64,000 bases of DNA from Limnochorda sp. LNt (GCF_035593265.1 NZ_CP141614.1:2418001-2482000), one strand, 5' to 3'. Positions 31,791 to 40,639 are shown, counted from the first letter of the stretch. Notes: generated by a model not told the origin, from the letters alone. Program-made: numbers and translations.

Positions 31791-34117
31791 CGCGACCCGC
31801 CCTCCTGGGCCCGCACGCGGCGGCGCTTGGCCTCGTACATGCGGGCGTCAGCGGCCGCGACCAGCTCGGACGGCCGGCTGCCGTCCTCGGGGAAGCCGGC
31901 CACCCCCCAGCTGACCCAGGGCAGCGCCAGCCGGGCACCCTGCCAGTCGACCGTAGCCTCGGCGATGGCCCGATCGAGCCGGGCGATGGCGGCCCGGGCG
32001 CCCTGCCGGTCGGTTTGTGGCATGATGATGGCGAACTCGTCCCCGCCGTAGCGGGCCACGGTGTCGTAGCGACGGGCATGGTCGCGAAGGACCCGGGCCA
32101 GCGTCACCAGCACCGCGTCACCGGCCAGGTGGCCGAAGTTGTCGTTGATCTCCTTGAGGCGGTCGATGTCACCCAGGGCCACCTGCAACCCCTGTCCGAA
32201 GCGTGCGGCACGCTCCACCTCGGCCTCGAGCCGGTCGTAGAAGTGACGGTGGTTGTAGAGTTGGGTCAGGCCGTCGCGCACGGCGTCGCGGCGGGATTGC
32301 TCGTGCATCTGGGCCACCTCGACGGCGACGGCCGCCTGCTGGGCGATGGTGGCCAGGATCTGGACCTCCTCCACGCTGAACGCGTCGAGACGACTGGAGT
32401 CGACGGTCAGCGTCCCGATGACCCGGGAGCCCGCCACCATCGGCACCACCACCTCGCTGCGGGTCGTGGGCGGCCCGGGGTGATACCGGGGCTCCCGGCT
32501 GACGTCAGGGACCAGCACCGGCAGGCCGTGCGTCGCGACCCACCCGTTGACCCCCTGGTCCTTGGCGAGCCGCAGCCCCTCCAGCCCGGCGAAGGCCCCT
32601 GACGCCGCCACCAGCAGCAGGTCCTCCGACTGGCGGTCCACCAGGAAGAGGGCGCAATCCCTGAAGCCCAGCTCGGTCTGGATGATGCGCAAGACGTGCT
32701 GCAGGAGGGATGGCAGATCGAGGATGTCGTGGAGGGCCTGGGCCAGCCGGTAAAGAGCCGCCAGTTGCTTGGTGTGGGCCGGCGTGATGCGACCCGCCTG
32801 GCGGTCCGACGGCGGTGGCACCACCCGGGCGCCCTCGAGGCCAGGCCAGTCGCGGCTCGTCGCCTCGGGCGAAGCGGCCACCTCCCCCGCCGGCGGGGGC
32901 GGTCCCTCCCGGACCGCATCGCGCTCGCCGCCCTCCTGCACCCAACCCCGCAACTGAAAGACGTAGGCCGCTCCCGCCGCCTCGTCCTCGGCCAGGGCCT
33001 CGGCCAGCGCCTCCACCACCCTGGGGTGGAACTGGGTGCCGGCGGAACGCCGCAGCTCCTCCATGGCCTCCTCCAGGCTGGAGGCCCTGCGGTACGGACG
33101 CCCCGTGGTCATGGTGTCGAAGGCGTCGGCCACCGAGATGATGGCGGCCCCCAGCGGGATGGCCTCCCCCTTGAGGCCATCGGGGTAACCCCGGCCGGAG
33201 TACCACTCGTGATGGTGCCGCACCAACGGCACCAGCTCGGCCAGGGCCGGGTTGGCCCCGACGATCCGGGCCCCCAGCTCGGCGTGGGCCATCATCACCG
33301 CCCGCTCCGCCGGATCCAGGGGCCCCGGCTTGCGCAACACCGAGTCGGCGATGCCGATCTTGCCCACGTCGTGCAACAAGGCCGCCAGTTCGACCCGCTC
33401 GACCCACTCGGGGGCCATCCCCAGCACTTCGGCGATGCGCCGGCTGTAGAAGGCCACCCGCTGGCTGTGGCCCCGAGCCGACGGGTCGCGCGCATCGATC
33501 GCGGCCACCAGGGAGCGGATGCCGGACAGGTAGAGCTCGCGCCCCTCCGAAGCCAGCGTCGCCCGATCGCACGCCGCCGAGGCCATCTGGGCCAGCAACT
33601 CCGCCAGGCGACTCCTCAGGGCCTGCGGCAGCCCGCGGCCCGGCCGCACGCTCACCACCAGGATGCCGATGGGGCGTCGACCACGCCCCGTCATGGGCGC
33701 GCCGATCAGTCGCCGTCCCGGCCATGCGGTCGGCCGTTGCCCGGCGGCTCCCTCCTCGTGAGGGCCTGCCGACGCGGTCCACTCCACCAGGCGCGACCGC
33801 CCCAGGGCCTGCGACAGGGAGCCGCCGTCGACCCGCTGGAGCCACTCGCGCACGGCCTGCGGCGAGACGCCCGAGCACGCGGCCACATCCCAGCGCCCCT
33901 CACCAGCGTCGAGCGTCAAGACGGCCGCCGCCTGGGCGTGCAGGACGCCGATGGCCGCGTCGACCGTGAGGCGGAGGATCGCCGCGGCATCGGAGGCGCC
34001 CGCGGCCTGCTGGCCGTACCGGGTCAGGCGGTCCAGGCTGCGGGCCAGGCGCGGCTCGACGCCGACTGGACGGCGCCCAAAGGCTGAAGCGTGCCTCCCG
34101 ATGGACCGCGTCGCCAC
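31787..34117 (-). CDS. Dual c-di-GMP protein: GAF, HD-GYP, GAF, GGDEF
   Basis: The 776-residue soluble protein has four domains. GAF 1 is about 45-190. The HD-GYP phosphodiesterase has GHSQRVAFYSRRIAEVLG, LLHDVGKIGI (His249, Asp250), HHHEW and RGYPDGLKG (GYP 310-312). GAF 2 is about 467-605. The GGDEF cyclase has GGDEF at 691-695 in VARYGGDEFAIIMP, with an RxxD site (682-685) upstream. Both catalytic motifs look intact, so it could both break and make c-di-GMP under control of two ligand-binding GAF domains. It heads a four-gene overlapping operon. Confidence 0.93.
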   Translation of the reverse strand: MATRSIGRHASAFGRRPVGVEPRLARSLDRLTRYGQQAAGASDAAAILRLTVDAAIGVLHAQAAAVLTLDAGEGRWDVAACSGVSPQAVREWLQRVDGGSLSQALGRSRLVEWTASAGPHEEGAAGQRPTAWPGRRLIGAPMTGRGRRPIGILVVSVRPGRGLPQALRSRLAELLAQMASAACDRATLASEGRELYLSGIRSLVAAIDARDPSARGHSQRVAFYSRRIAEVLGMAPEWVERVELAALLHDVGKIGIADSVLRKPGPLDPAERAVMMAHAELGARIVGANPALAELVPLVRHHHEWYSGRGYPDGLKGEAIPLGAAIISVADAFDTMTTGRPYRRASSLEEAMEELRRSAGTQFHPRVVEALAEALAEDEAAGAAYVFQLRGWVQEGGERDAVREGPPPPAGEVAASPEATSRDWPGLEGARVVPPPSDRQAGRITPAHTKQLAALYRLAQALHDILDLPSLLQHVLRIIQTELGFRDCALFLVDRQSEDLLLVAASGAFAGLEGLRLAKDQGVNGWVATHGLPVLVPDVSREPRYHPGPPTTRSEVVVPMVAGSRVIGTLTVDSSRLDAFSVEEVQILATIAQQAAVAVEVAQMHEQSRRDAVRDGLTQLYNHRHFYDRLEAEVERAARFGQGLQVALGDIDRLKEINDNFGHLAGDAVLVTLARVLRDHARRYDTVARYGGDEFAIIMPQTDRQGARAAIARLDRAIAEATVDWQGARLALPWVSWGVAGFPEDGSRPSELVAAADARMYEAKRRRVRAQEGGSR

Positions 34118-34207
34118 GGATCTCCCTTTCCTGCGTGCAGGAGAGCCCTTACCCGATTAGGCAAGGGCCTTGGGAAATCCTGCCCTCTCGCCCATCACGG
34201 GAGGCGC

Positions 34208-34771
34208 TCAGCGGCACTGCAGCGGGTTGCCGGTCAGGACGCGGTAGGCGTCGATGAGCGGGCACTCCGGCGTGCTCTCGTCTCCGCAGCGCAGGCACAG
34301 CGCCTCGACCACCCCGGGGTCGTTGAGGCCTGCCGCCACGAAGGCCCGCAGGGAGCGCTCCAGCATCTCCTGATCCTCGGGGGTCATGCGGCTGAGGATC
34401 ATCTCGAAGACCTGGGTGCGCCGACGCCGGATGGCCTCCACCGCCTGCTGACCGGCCTCCGTCAGCGATATCTCCACGGAGCGGCGGTCGTCGGGCCGGT
34501 CACGCCGCATGACCAGGCCCTTGCGTACCAGGCGATCCACCAGCTTGGTGATGGCCGGGGGGCTCATGTGCAGTCCCTCGGCCAGCTCGGCGGCCGAGCA
34601 GGCGCCGTGGCGCTGAAGGTACTTGAGACACTCCAGTTGCGAGACCGTGATGTCCGAGCCGGCGTCGGAGAGCGTGCGGGTGGTGACGACGTCGAAGACG
34701 AGCTCCACGAAGAAGTCGGCCAGCATCTCCAGCTGGAGGGGCCGCTGCGGCTCGAGGGTCAATCGCCACAT
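34208..34771 (-). CDS. MarR-family regulator with C-terminal cysteine cluster
   Basis: The 187-residue protein has a MarR winged helix (ITVSQLECLKYLQRH, CSAAELAEGLHMSPPAITKLVDRLVRKGLVMRR, then DDRRSVEISLTEAG). Unlike ordinary MarR proteins, its last 30 residues hold Cys159-x2-Cys162-x7-Cys170-x15-Cys186 (CLRCGDESTPECPL onwards), which could bind an Fe-S cluster or zinc. A 13-bp palindrome lies 26 bases before its ATG, so it probably represses itself. A related sequence is placed at the sufB promoter, which suggests Fe-S homeostasis. Both links are inference. Confidence 0.85.
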   Translation of the reverse strand: MWRLTLEPQRPLQLEMLADFFVELVFDVVTTRTLSDAGSDITVSQLECLKYLQRHGACSAAELAEGLHMSPPAITKLVDRLVRKGLVMRRDRPDDRRSVEISLTEAGQQAVEAIRRRRTQVFEMILSRMTPEDQEMLERSLRAFVAAGLNDPGVVEALCLRCGDESTPECPLIDAYRVLTGNPLQCR

Positions 34772-34796
34772 GGACTCTGGCGACCCTTTCCCGTAT

Positions 34797-34812
34797 CTTA
34801 ACCTGGTTAAAG
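34797..34812. promoter_or_regulatory. Palindromic operator of the MarR gene
   Basis: CTTAACCTGGTTAAAG contains the 13-bp palindrome TTAACCTGGTTAA. It lies between the MarR start codon and its -35 box, where it would overlap the transcript start. The size and symmetry are typical of MarR operators. Confidence 0.65.
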
Positions 34813-34840
34813 GCTAACATCCGCCCTCGCCGCGTGTCAA
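34811..34840 (-). promoter_or_regulatory. Promoter of the MarR gene
   Basis: On the minus strand a perfect TTGACA (34840-34835) is followed after 18 bases by TAGCCT (34816-34811; three of six). The predicted start falls inside the palindrome at 34798-34810. Confidence 0.5.
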
Positions 34841-34855
34841 GGCGGCCCCGCCGGC

Positions 34856-34861
34856 TATAAT
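34856..34861 (+). promoter_or_regulatory. -10 box of the small membrane protein gene
   Basis: A perfect TATAAT lies 30 bases upstream of GTG 34891. No good -35 box is seen (GTGTCA at 34834-34839 is the nearest). It is divergent from the MarR promoter. Confidence 0.5.
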
Positions 34862-34890
34862 GGGGAGATGACGGTGGGAGGGAGTCGGTC

Positions 34891-35010
34891 GTGGCCAGGC
34901 AGTCACCTGCAACGCGCCCGTCTGCGTCGAGCCGCCCGCTCGGCTACGTGCTGGGCGTCATGGCGGCCCTGAGCCTGCTGGGACTCTTGCTGCGCATCGT
35001 GACCCACTGA
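34891..35010 (+). CDS. Small single-helix membrane protein, 39 aa
   Basis: This short gene starts with GTG behind a strong GGGAGGGAG ribosome site (34877-34885) and a TATAAT box. It encodes 39 residues: a basic, Ser/Pro-rich start and then one membrane helix (YVLGVMAALSLLGLLLRIV), ending THstop. I recognise no family. A hairpin terminator lies 27 bases downstream. The complete expression unit (promoter, ribosome site, terminator) supports a real gene. Confidence 0.6.
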   Translation: MARQSPATRPSASSRPLGYVLGVMAALSLLGLLLRIVTH

Positions 35011-35036
35011 GCCGCGCCCACCGCGCGCCCGGCCGC

Positions 35037-35064
35037 GAGGCGGCCACCGTGGGGTGGCCGCCTC
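35037..35064. terminator. Bidirectional hairpin between the 39-aa gene and korB
   Basis: A stem GAGGCGGCCA (35037-35046 with 35055-35064), extended by two C-G pairs, encloses a 4-base loop. There is no T-run. The convergent position suggests termination for both sides. Confidence 0.55.
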
Positions 35065-35097
35065 ACCGTGGGATCCGCTCGCGGGCGATGACGCCCC

Positions 35098-36009
35098 TCA
35101 GCGGTAGCGCTGCAGCAGGGCGTCGATCTGCCGGGCGTCGGCCTCGCGGTCGTAACGCGTGCCGCTCTGGAGCCGCACGGCATCCTTCGCGCCTGCCGCG
35201 AGCCGGTCCATCAGCGTGGGCCGCTCCACCCGGTAGAAGATGCCGATGGGCATCCCTTCCGCCTCGGTGGCCAGCCGTAGCGCCGCCTGGAAGTCCGACG
35301 GATCGTGGTCCTCCCCCAGCTCCCACGCCTGCTGCTTCCACTGCTTGTAGGTGTCGTAGAAGGTGACGCAGGGCGTCATGATCTGCACGAAGCTGAAACC
35401 CCGGTGCTCCAGCGCCGCCTCGATGAGATCGGCCAGGTGCCGGGTGTGGCTGGAGAAACCCCGCGCCACGAAGGTCGCTCCCGCCACCAGCGCCAGCGCC
35501 AGCGGGTTGATGGGGTACTCCGAGACCCCGAAGGGAGAGGCGTGGGTCTTGTGCCCTACCTCGGTGGTCGGTGAGGGCTGCCCCTTGGTCAGGCCGTAGA
35601 TGTGGTTGTCGAAGAGCAGGTAGGTGATGTCGACGTTGCGCCGGATGGCGTGGGGCAGGTGACCCATGCCGATGGCCAGCCCGTCGCCGTCGCCCCCGAC
35701 CGCGACGACCGTCATGTCGGGGCGGGCCAGCTTGAGCCCGGTGGCCACCGGCAGCACCCGGCCGTGCACGCCGTGGAAGCCGTAGCTCTTGACGAAAGCC
35801 GGGAAGCGCCCCGAGCAGCCGATGCCCGAGACGATGGCGAGGCGCGCGGGGTCCACCTGGTTGCGCGCCAGCACCTGGATGAGCGCGTTGAGGATGCCGT
35901 AGTCGCCGCAACCGGGGCACCAGATGGGCTTGATGCCCTTGTAGTCCGCCGGCGTCATGCGGACCCCGTCCTGGAGCCGGGGAAGAGCCGACGACTTGAC
36001 CGTGCTCAT
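35098..36009 (-). CDS. korB: 2-oxoacid:ferredoxin oxidoreductase, beta subunit
   Basis: The 303-residue thiamine-diphosphate subunit has PIWCPGCGDYGILNALIQVL with the cluster-binding cysteines, VSGIGCSGRFPAFVKSYGFHGVHGR, the ThDP/Mg motif region VGGDGDGLAIGMGHLPHAIRRN and FDNHIYGLTKGQPSPTT. This is the KorB/OorB type, typical of 2-oxoglutarate or a broad 2-oxoacid enzyme, which decarboxylates the acid to acyl-CoA and reduces ferredoxin. The ATG at 36009 overlaps the alpha stop as ATGA. Confidence 0.92.
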   Translation of the reverse strand: MSTVKSSALPRLQDGVRMTPADYKGIKPIWCPGCGDYGILNALIQVLARNQVDPARLAIVSGIGCSGRFPAFVKSYGFHGVHGRVLPVATGLKLARPDMTVVAVGGDGDGLAIGMGHLPHAIRRNVDITYLLFDNHIYGLTKGQPSPTTEVGHKTHASPFGVSEYPINPLALALVAGATFVARGFSSHTRHLADLIEAALEHRGFSFVQIMTPCVTFYDTYKQWKQQAWELGEDHDPSDFQAALRLATEAEGMPIGIFYRVERPTLMDRLAAGAKDAVRLQSGTRYDREADARQIDALLQRYR

Positions 36010-37838
36010 GAGCCCTTGGCCACCTCCACGATGCGGGCCAGGATCTCCTCCGCCGAGAAGGGCAGCCCCTCGTACTTGACCAGCGGCACGATGCGGCCCC
36101 GGATGCCGTTGGCCTCCAGGTACCGGGCCAACTGCCCGCTGGCGTTGACCTCCGGGACGATGACCACGTCCAGGCCGCGCACGAACGCCTCCACCGTGCG
36201 GGTCGGCAGGGGCGAGAGCATCTTGACCCACAGACCCTGCACGGCGATGCCCATCTGCTCCGCCAGGGCGGCCGCCTCCCTGGCGGCGCCGTAGGTCGAG
36301 CCCCACCCCAGCAGTCCGATGCGGGCTCCCTCCGGGCCGAAGCGCGCCACCCAGGCGCGGGGGTCGGCCTCCACCTCCCGCTGGAGCGCCTCGAGCTTGC
36401 GCCGGCGCTTCTCCGACATGCGCCGGTGCATCGCCGGCTCGTAGTTGGGGTGACCGTACTCGTCATGCTCCAGACCCGTGATGACGTGCAGCCCGGCCGG
36501 ATCGCCCGGCAACGGGCGGCTGGAGATCCCGTCTTCTGTATCCACGTAGCGGCGATAGTGCCCGTCGAGCGCGCCGTTGGACTTGCCGTTGGCGCCGGTG
36601 CCGCCCCACTCCGGCTCGAGCAGCAGCTCGGCCCCGCGGGGCACGGGCAGGCTCTCGGTCCGCTGGGCCAGCACCAGCTCGCTCAGCACGATGACCGGTG
36701 TCTGGTAGCGGCCGGCCAGCTGGAAGGCCCGGCGCCCCACCTCCAGGCAGTCGGCCACACTGACGGGGGCCACCACGATACGCGGCGCATCGCCGTGACC
36801 GCCGTAGACCGCCAGATTGAGGTCGCCCTGCTCGGTCTTGGTGGGCATGCCCGTGCTAGGGCCGGCTCGCTGCACGTCCACGACGACCACGGGCAGCTCG
36901 CTCATGACCCCCAGCCCGATCAGCTCCACCATCAGCGAGAGGCCGGGGCCCGACGTGGCGGTCATCGACGGCACGCCGCCGAAGGAGGCGCCCAGCGCCG
37001 AAGCCAGAGCCGCCATCTCGTCCTCGGTCTGCACCGCGACCCCGCCGAAGGCGGGCAGCTGCGCCGCCATCAACTCCAGGATGTCGCTGGCGGGGGTGAT
37101 GGGGTAGCCGGCGTAGTAGCGGCAGCCGCCCGCGATGGCCCCGATGCTGAGGGCCTGGTTGCCCGAGATGACCATGCGGCCGGTGCCGCTGTCGGCAGCC
37201 CCGGTCGTCGCGCCATCGACCTCGGAGAGCTCGGCCAGCCGCCCCAGCCCCTCGAGCTGCTCACGGGCCAGCTCGTAGCCCAGCTCCAGGGCACGGACGT
37301 TGACGGAGACCACGCTCTCGCCCTTGGAGGCGAACCGGCGAGCGACGAACTCCTTGGCCGAGTCCAGCGGCAGGTCCATGGCCGCGTAGGTCGCGCCCAG
37401 GGCCACCATGTTCTTCGCGAGGCGGCTCTGCAAGCTCTCCAGCGCCACCTTGCCGAAGGGCACCGCCCGGGCGGTCACGTCGGCCCTGAGCCCCTCCGGC
37501 TCGCTGCCGTCGTCGTGGCGATCGTAGAGGATGACGCCCCCCGGGCGCACCGACTCTTGATGCAGGGCGATGGCCTCGTCGTTGAAGGCGATGAGGACGT
37601 CGGCCGGTCCCGTCGGGGAGTCCAGGGGCTTGCGGTCGAAGCGCACCTGGAACATGCAGGGCCCGCCCTTGATCTCGGCAGGATAGGTGCGAAACGTGGT
37701 GACCCACAGGCCGGCCCGGGCCAGCGCCCAGGTCAGCATCTCCCCTGCCGTGATGACCCCCTCGCCCGACTCTCCGGCCACCCGGATGGTCATCCCCCGG
37801 CGACGAGCGATGGTGAGCGCTTTCACGGCCTCCGCCAT
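36006..37838 (-). CDS. korA: 2-oxoacid:ferredoxin oxidoreductase, fused gamma-alpha subunit
   Basis: The 610-residue subunit fuses the gamma domain (about 1-190; IRVAGESGEGVITAGEML, TYPAEIKGGPCMFQVR) to the alpha domain (GNQALSIGAIAGGCRYYAGYPITPASDILELM, MTATSGPGLSLMVE, MPTKTEQGDLN). It ends with the coenzyme-A-side domain (LGWGSTYGAAREAA). With KorB it forms a two-subunit 2-oxoacid:ferredoxin oxidoreductase; no ferredoxin-like delta subunit is adjacent. The ATG at 37838 has GGGGAGG eight bases upstream. TATCAT (37901-37896, minus) may be the -10. The exact 2-oxoacid is not decided by sequence. Confidence 0.92.
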   Translation of the reverse strand: MAEAVKALTIARRRGMTIRVAGESGEGVITAGEMLTWALARAGLWVTTFRTYPAEIKGGPCMFQVRFDRKPLDSPTGPADVLIAFNDEAIALHQESVRPGGVILYDRHDDGSEPEGLRADVTARAVPFGKVALESLQSRLAKNMVALGATYAAMDLPLDSAKEFVARRFASKGESVVSVNVRALELGYELAREQLEGLGRLAELSEVDGATTGAADSGTGRMVISGNQALSIGAIAGGCRYYAGYPITPASDILELMAAQLPAFGGVAVQTEDEMAALASALGASFGGVPSMTATSGPGLSLMVELIGLGVMSELPVVVVDVQRAGPSTGMPTKTEQGDLNLAVYGGHGDAPRIVVAPVSVADCLEVGRRAFQLAGRYQTPVIVLSELVLAQRTESLPVPRGAELLLEPEWGGTGANGKSNGALDGHYRRYVDTEDGISSRPLPGDPAGLHVITGLEHDEYGHPNYEPAMHRRMSEKRRRKLEALQREVEADPRAWVARFGPEGARIGLLGWGSTYGAAREAAALAEQMGIAVQGLWVKMLSPLPTRTVEAFVRGLDVVIVPEVNASGQLARYLEANGIRGRIVPLVKYEGLPFSAEEILARIVEVAKGS

Positions 37839-38007
37839 GCCCGACGCCTCCCCTCCGGGGCTACCGACACGGGCCACGCCCCTGAGGCGAATCTCATGAT
37901 AGCTGGCGCCCCCCTGCGCGTTATCCCGGTCGTCCGGCGCGCGAGCGGGCCATGGCGTCTTGACGGGCGTCGCGGCACCCCACCTGTGCAGCGCCGGACT
38001 CTTACGT

Positions 38008-38013
38008 TATATT
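38008..38013 (+). promoter_or_regulatory. Likely -10 box of the GT4 gene
   Basis: TATATT lies in one of the few AT-rich patches of the 225-base gap 37839-38063, about 55 bases before the ATG. The matching -35 (TGTGCA at 37985-37990) is weak. Confidence 0.4.
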
Positions 38014-38063
38014 AGCACAGCCGATCCCAAAACTGAACGAGTCTGGTCATCGAAAGGGCAACC

Positions 38064-39251
38064 ATGACCATCGCGTTCTTCTCCGACAGCTACACGCCCT
38101 ACGTCTCCGGCGTGGTGCAGTCCATCCGGCTGACGGCCCGCGCCCTGACCCGTCTGGGCCATCAGGTCATCGTCGTGGCTCCGGCTTATCCGTCCCACGA
38201 CGCCCACCAGCCCGACGAGACCGGTGCCCTGGTGCTGCGGTTGCCCTCGGTGCCCGCGCCGGGGCAGCCCGTCTTCCGCATCCCGCTGCCCTGGCGGCGA
38301 GCGCTGCGGCCGCTCTTGGGGCGACGCCTCGACGTGGTACACGCGCACAGCCCGTTCCTCACCGGCGGCCTGGCCCGGTGGATGGCCCGCCGGCACCGGG
38401 CCCCCTTGCTCTTCACCCACCACACGCTCTACCACGAGTACGCCCACTACGGGTTGTTGCCCGCGTGGGCGCTGGTGCCGACCATCCTGCGGCGCGTGGG
38501 GGCGTTTTGCCGGGCGGTCGACTGCGTCGTCGCCCCCACCCCATCCATCGCGGCGCTACTGCCGCGTCTGTACGGCTCGACGGCATCCGTCGAGGTGATC
38601 CCCACCGGCCTGGAGTTGCGAGCCTTCCGCGAGGCGGACCCCACGTGGCTGCGGCAGGCCCTGGCCATCCCTGCGGACGCCCCAGTGGTCTTGCACGTCG
38701 GCCGCCTCGCACGCGAGAAGAACATCCTGGTCCTGATGCAGGCGCTACGCCATATCCTCGACGAGATGGCGTCGGCTCACGCGGTCGTGGTGGGAGGGGG
38801 GCCCTTCCTGGCCCAGCTGCACCGAGCCGCTAGCGAGCCGCCCTTCGCCGGACGGCTGCACGTGGTCGGTCCGGTGCCGCCCCATGCGGTGCCGCGCTAC
38901 ATGGCCGGAGCCAGCCTCTTCCTGACGGCCTCCACCACCGAAACCCAGGGGCTGGTGGCCGTGGAGGCCATGGCGGCGGGGCTGCCGGTGGTGGCACCGC
39001 GCGCCGGCGGACTGCCGGACGTGGTCACCGACGCGCAGCAAGGGTGGCTGACCGAGCCCGCTGCGGTCCCTCTGGCCCGCGCCGCGCTCCGCCTGCTCGC
39101 CGATGCCTCCACGTGCCGTGAGATGGCGCACCGGGCGCGGCAACGCGCCGCCGACTTCGACGTGGAGACGACGACCCGGCGTTTGCTGGCCCTCTACGAG
39201 ACGCTGCGGACCGGTCCGCTCACCGCCAGCCCCACGCGGCAGGGGCCCTAG
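38064..39251 (+). CDS. GT4-family glycosyltransferase
   Basis: The 395-residue protein is a GT-B-fold retaining glycosyltransferase. The N-terminal lobe has FFSDSYTPYVSGVVQSIRLTARALTRLGH, VHAHSPFLTGGLARW and FTHHTLYHEYAHY. The C-terminal lobe has VLHVGRLAREKNILVLM, and the donor-site TETQGLVAVEAMAAGLPVVAPRAGGLPDVV with its E-x7-E. It most resembles transferases that glycosylate diacylglycerol or phosphatidylinositol, so glycolipid synthesis is likely but unproven. GAAAGGG precedes the ATG. Confidence 0.9.
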   Translation: MTIAFFSDSYTPYVSGVVQSIRLTARALTRLGHQVIVVAPAYPSHDAHQPDETGALVLRLPSVPAPGQPVFRIPLPWRRALRPLLGRRLDVVHAHSPFLTGGLARWMARRHRAPLLFTHHTLYHEYAHYGLLPAWALVPTILRRVGAFCRAVDCVVAPTPSIAALLPRLYGSTASVEVIPTGLELRAFREADPTWLRQALAIPADAPVVLHVGRLAREKNILVLMQALRHILDEMASAHAVVVGGGPFLAQLHRAASEPPFAGRLHVVGPVPPHAVPRYMAGASLFLTASTTETQGLVAVEAMAAGLPVVAPRAGGLPDVVTDAQQGWLTEPAAVPLARAALRLLADASTCREMAHRARQRAADFDVETTTRRLLALYETLRTGPLTASPTRQGP

Positions 39252-39256
39252 CCACC

Positions 39257-40639
39257 CTAGCGCGCCAGGCGCCCCCGGCGCGGCGTGCGCTGGCCGCGGC
39301 CAGCGGCCGTGAGGCGCCGCACCGCCGATTGCAGCGTGCGCCGGGCCCGGTCCGATGGAAGGCGCGGGTCCTCCAGCGCCTGGCGCAGGACGGCCACCGC
39401 CCGGCGGTCGCCGTAGTCGGCCAGGGCGGCAGCCACCTCCAGCTTGCCCTCGTCATCCCAGCGCAGCCGCTGGAAGAGCTCCACCAGTGCGTGAAAGGTC
39501 TGGTCGCTCCTCGGCATGCGCACCAGCAACTCGACCAGGGCCGACCCTGCCGAGAGGCTGGGTGCCCGCTGCACGTACTCCCGCACCGCGTCGATGGCCA
39601 GGTGGCCCATGCGCTCCAGCGCCGCCCGGGCCTCCCCCGCCACCATCCCGGGCACCACGGGGTCGGTAGCCAGCTCCACCAGGCGAGCCACCACCTCGTG
39701 GCGACGCAAATGGGCCAGGGCACGGATGGCGCCCGCCACGGCCACCGGCCGGGCACCCGGCCCGTCGAGCAGGTGGCGCGCCCTCACGGTCACCGCCAGG
39801 AGGGGCAGCACCTGCTCGCTCATCCTTTCCAGCGAGGCCAGGGTGGGCGGGTCGAGGGTCCCCGGCCCATCGAAGATCCGCTCCACCAGGGCGTCGACCG
39901 GGTCGGTCGGGCATGCCGTAGGGGGCTGCCAGGCGTCCCGCAAGACGGAGCGCCGGCGGCGAAACGCATCCAGGTCCACCACGGCGCGCACCGGCGGGGA
40001 CCGGCGCCGCTCCTCCTCGATGGGCGCCCAGGGAAACGACGGCACGGTGGAGGCCAGGTGGGCGACCATGTAGCGCAGCCCCGTCACCCACAGCTGGAGG
40101 CGGCCGTCCACCAGGTCGGCCCAACGGGGGCGCAGGGTGCGCCCCCGCAGCATGAGCGCGCCCGCCTCGCCGACGCGGTCCAGGGCCGCCTGCGGGTCCC
40201 GGTCCATCAGCCCGTGCCCGGCGGCCACCAACTGGTCGACGGAGCTCTCCATGTCGTAGTCGCCGTGCAGGTAGCGGGAGAAGGCCAGCAGGTAGGCCGA
40301 GACCCGTTCGCGCAGCATCCAGCACCCGACCCGCAGGAAGACCTCGGCCACGGCCTGCACGTCGGCCGGTGCCGAGGGATCGGCCAACCGATGGGGAAAC
40401 TCGTCGACCACCTCGCGTACCGACGCGAAGGCGTCCTCGGCGGCGGCGTCGCCCTCGAGGCAGGCCGCGGCCAGGGTGGAGACGATGAGCCCCTCCAGGG
40501 TCCCGGCGTAACCGGCCAGCATCAGGTCGCGGTCGTAGAAGAGCATGCTGTCCCGGATGTCCACCAGGGTCGCGACGAAGCCCTCGTACGTGCTCGTCGC
40601 CTCCAGCCTGCTCAGCAGCTCCCGGTAAGCCGATGCCAA
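39257..40639 (-). CDS. HEAT-repeat protein of unknown function
   Basis: The 460-residue all-helical protein from TTG 40639 (GGGGGAAGAGGG upstream; a GTG at 40663 lacks a ribosome site). The C-terminal third has HEAT/PBS-lyase-like repeats (AGAIRALAHLRRHEVVARLVELATDP, GEARAALERMGHLAIDAVREYV, LEVAAALADYGDRRAVAVLRQALEDP). The N-terminal part is helical and unrecognised. No signal peptide. Such repeats usually bind proteins. It is on the same strand as the rRNA methyltransferase gene upstream and convergent with the GT4 gene, five bases away. Confidence 0.75.
   Translation of the reverse strand: MASAYRELLSRLEATSTYEGFVATLVDIRDSMLFYDRDLMLAGYAGTLEGLIVSTLAAACLEGDAAAEDAFASVREVVDEFPHRLADPSAPADVQAVAEVFLRVGCWMLRERVSAYLLAFSRYLHGDYDMESSVDQLVAAGHGLMDRDPQAALDRVGEAGALMLRGRTLRPRWADLVDGRLQLWVTGLRYMVAHLASTVPSFPWAPIEEERRRSPPVRAVVDLDAFRRRRSVLRDAWQPPTACPTDPVDALVERIFDGPGTLDPPTLASLERMSEQVLPLLAVTVRARHLLDGPGARPVAVAGAIRALAHLRRHEVVARLVELATDPVVPGMVAGEARAALERMGHLAIDAVREYVQRAPSLSAGSALVELLVRMPRSDQTFHALVELFQRLRWDDEGKLEVAAALADYGDRRAVAVLRQALEDPRLPSDRARRTLQSAVRRLTAAGRGQRTPRRGRLAR

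Noticed and set aside
34118-34207. Possible c-di-GMP riboswitch before the HD-GYP/GGDEF gene
   Set aside because: The short gap holds only a 6-bp GCCCTT/AAGGGC hairpin. The conserved bases of GEMM aptamers are not recognisable.
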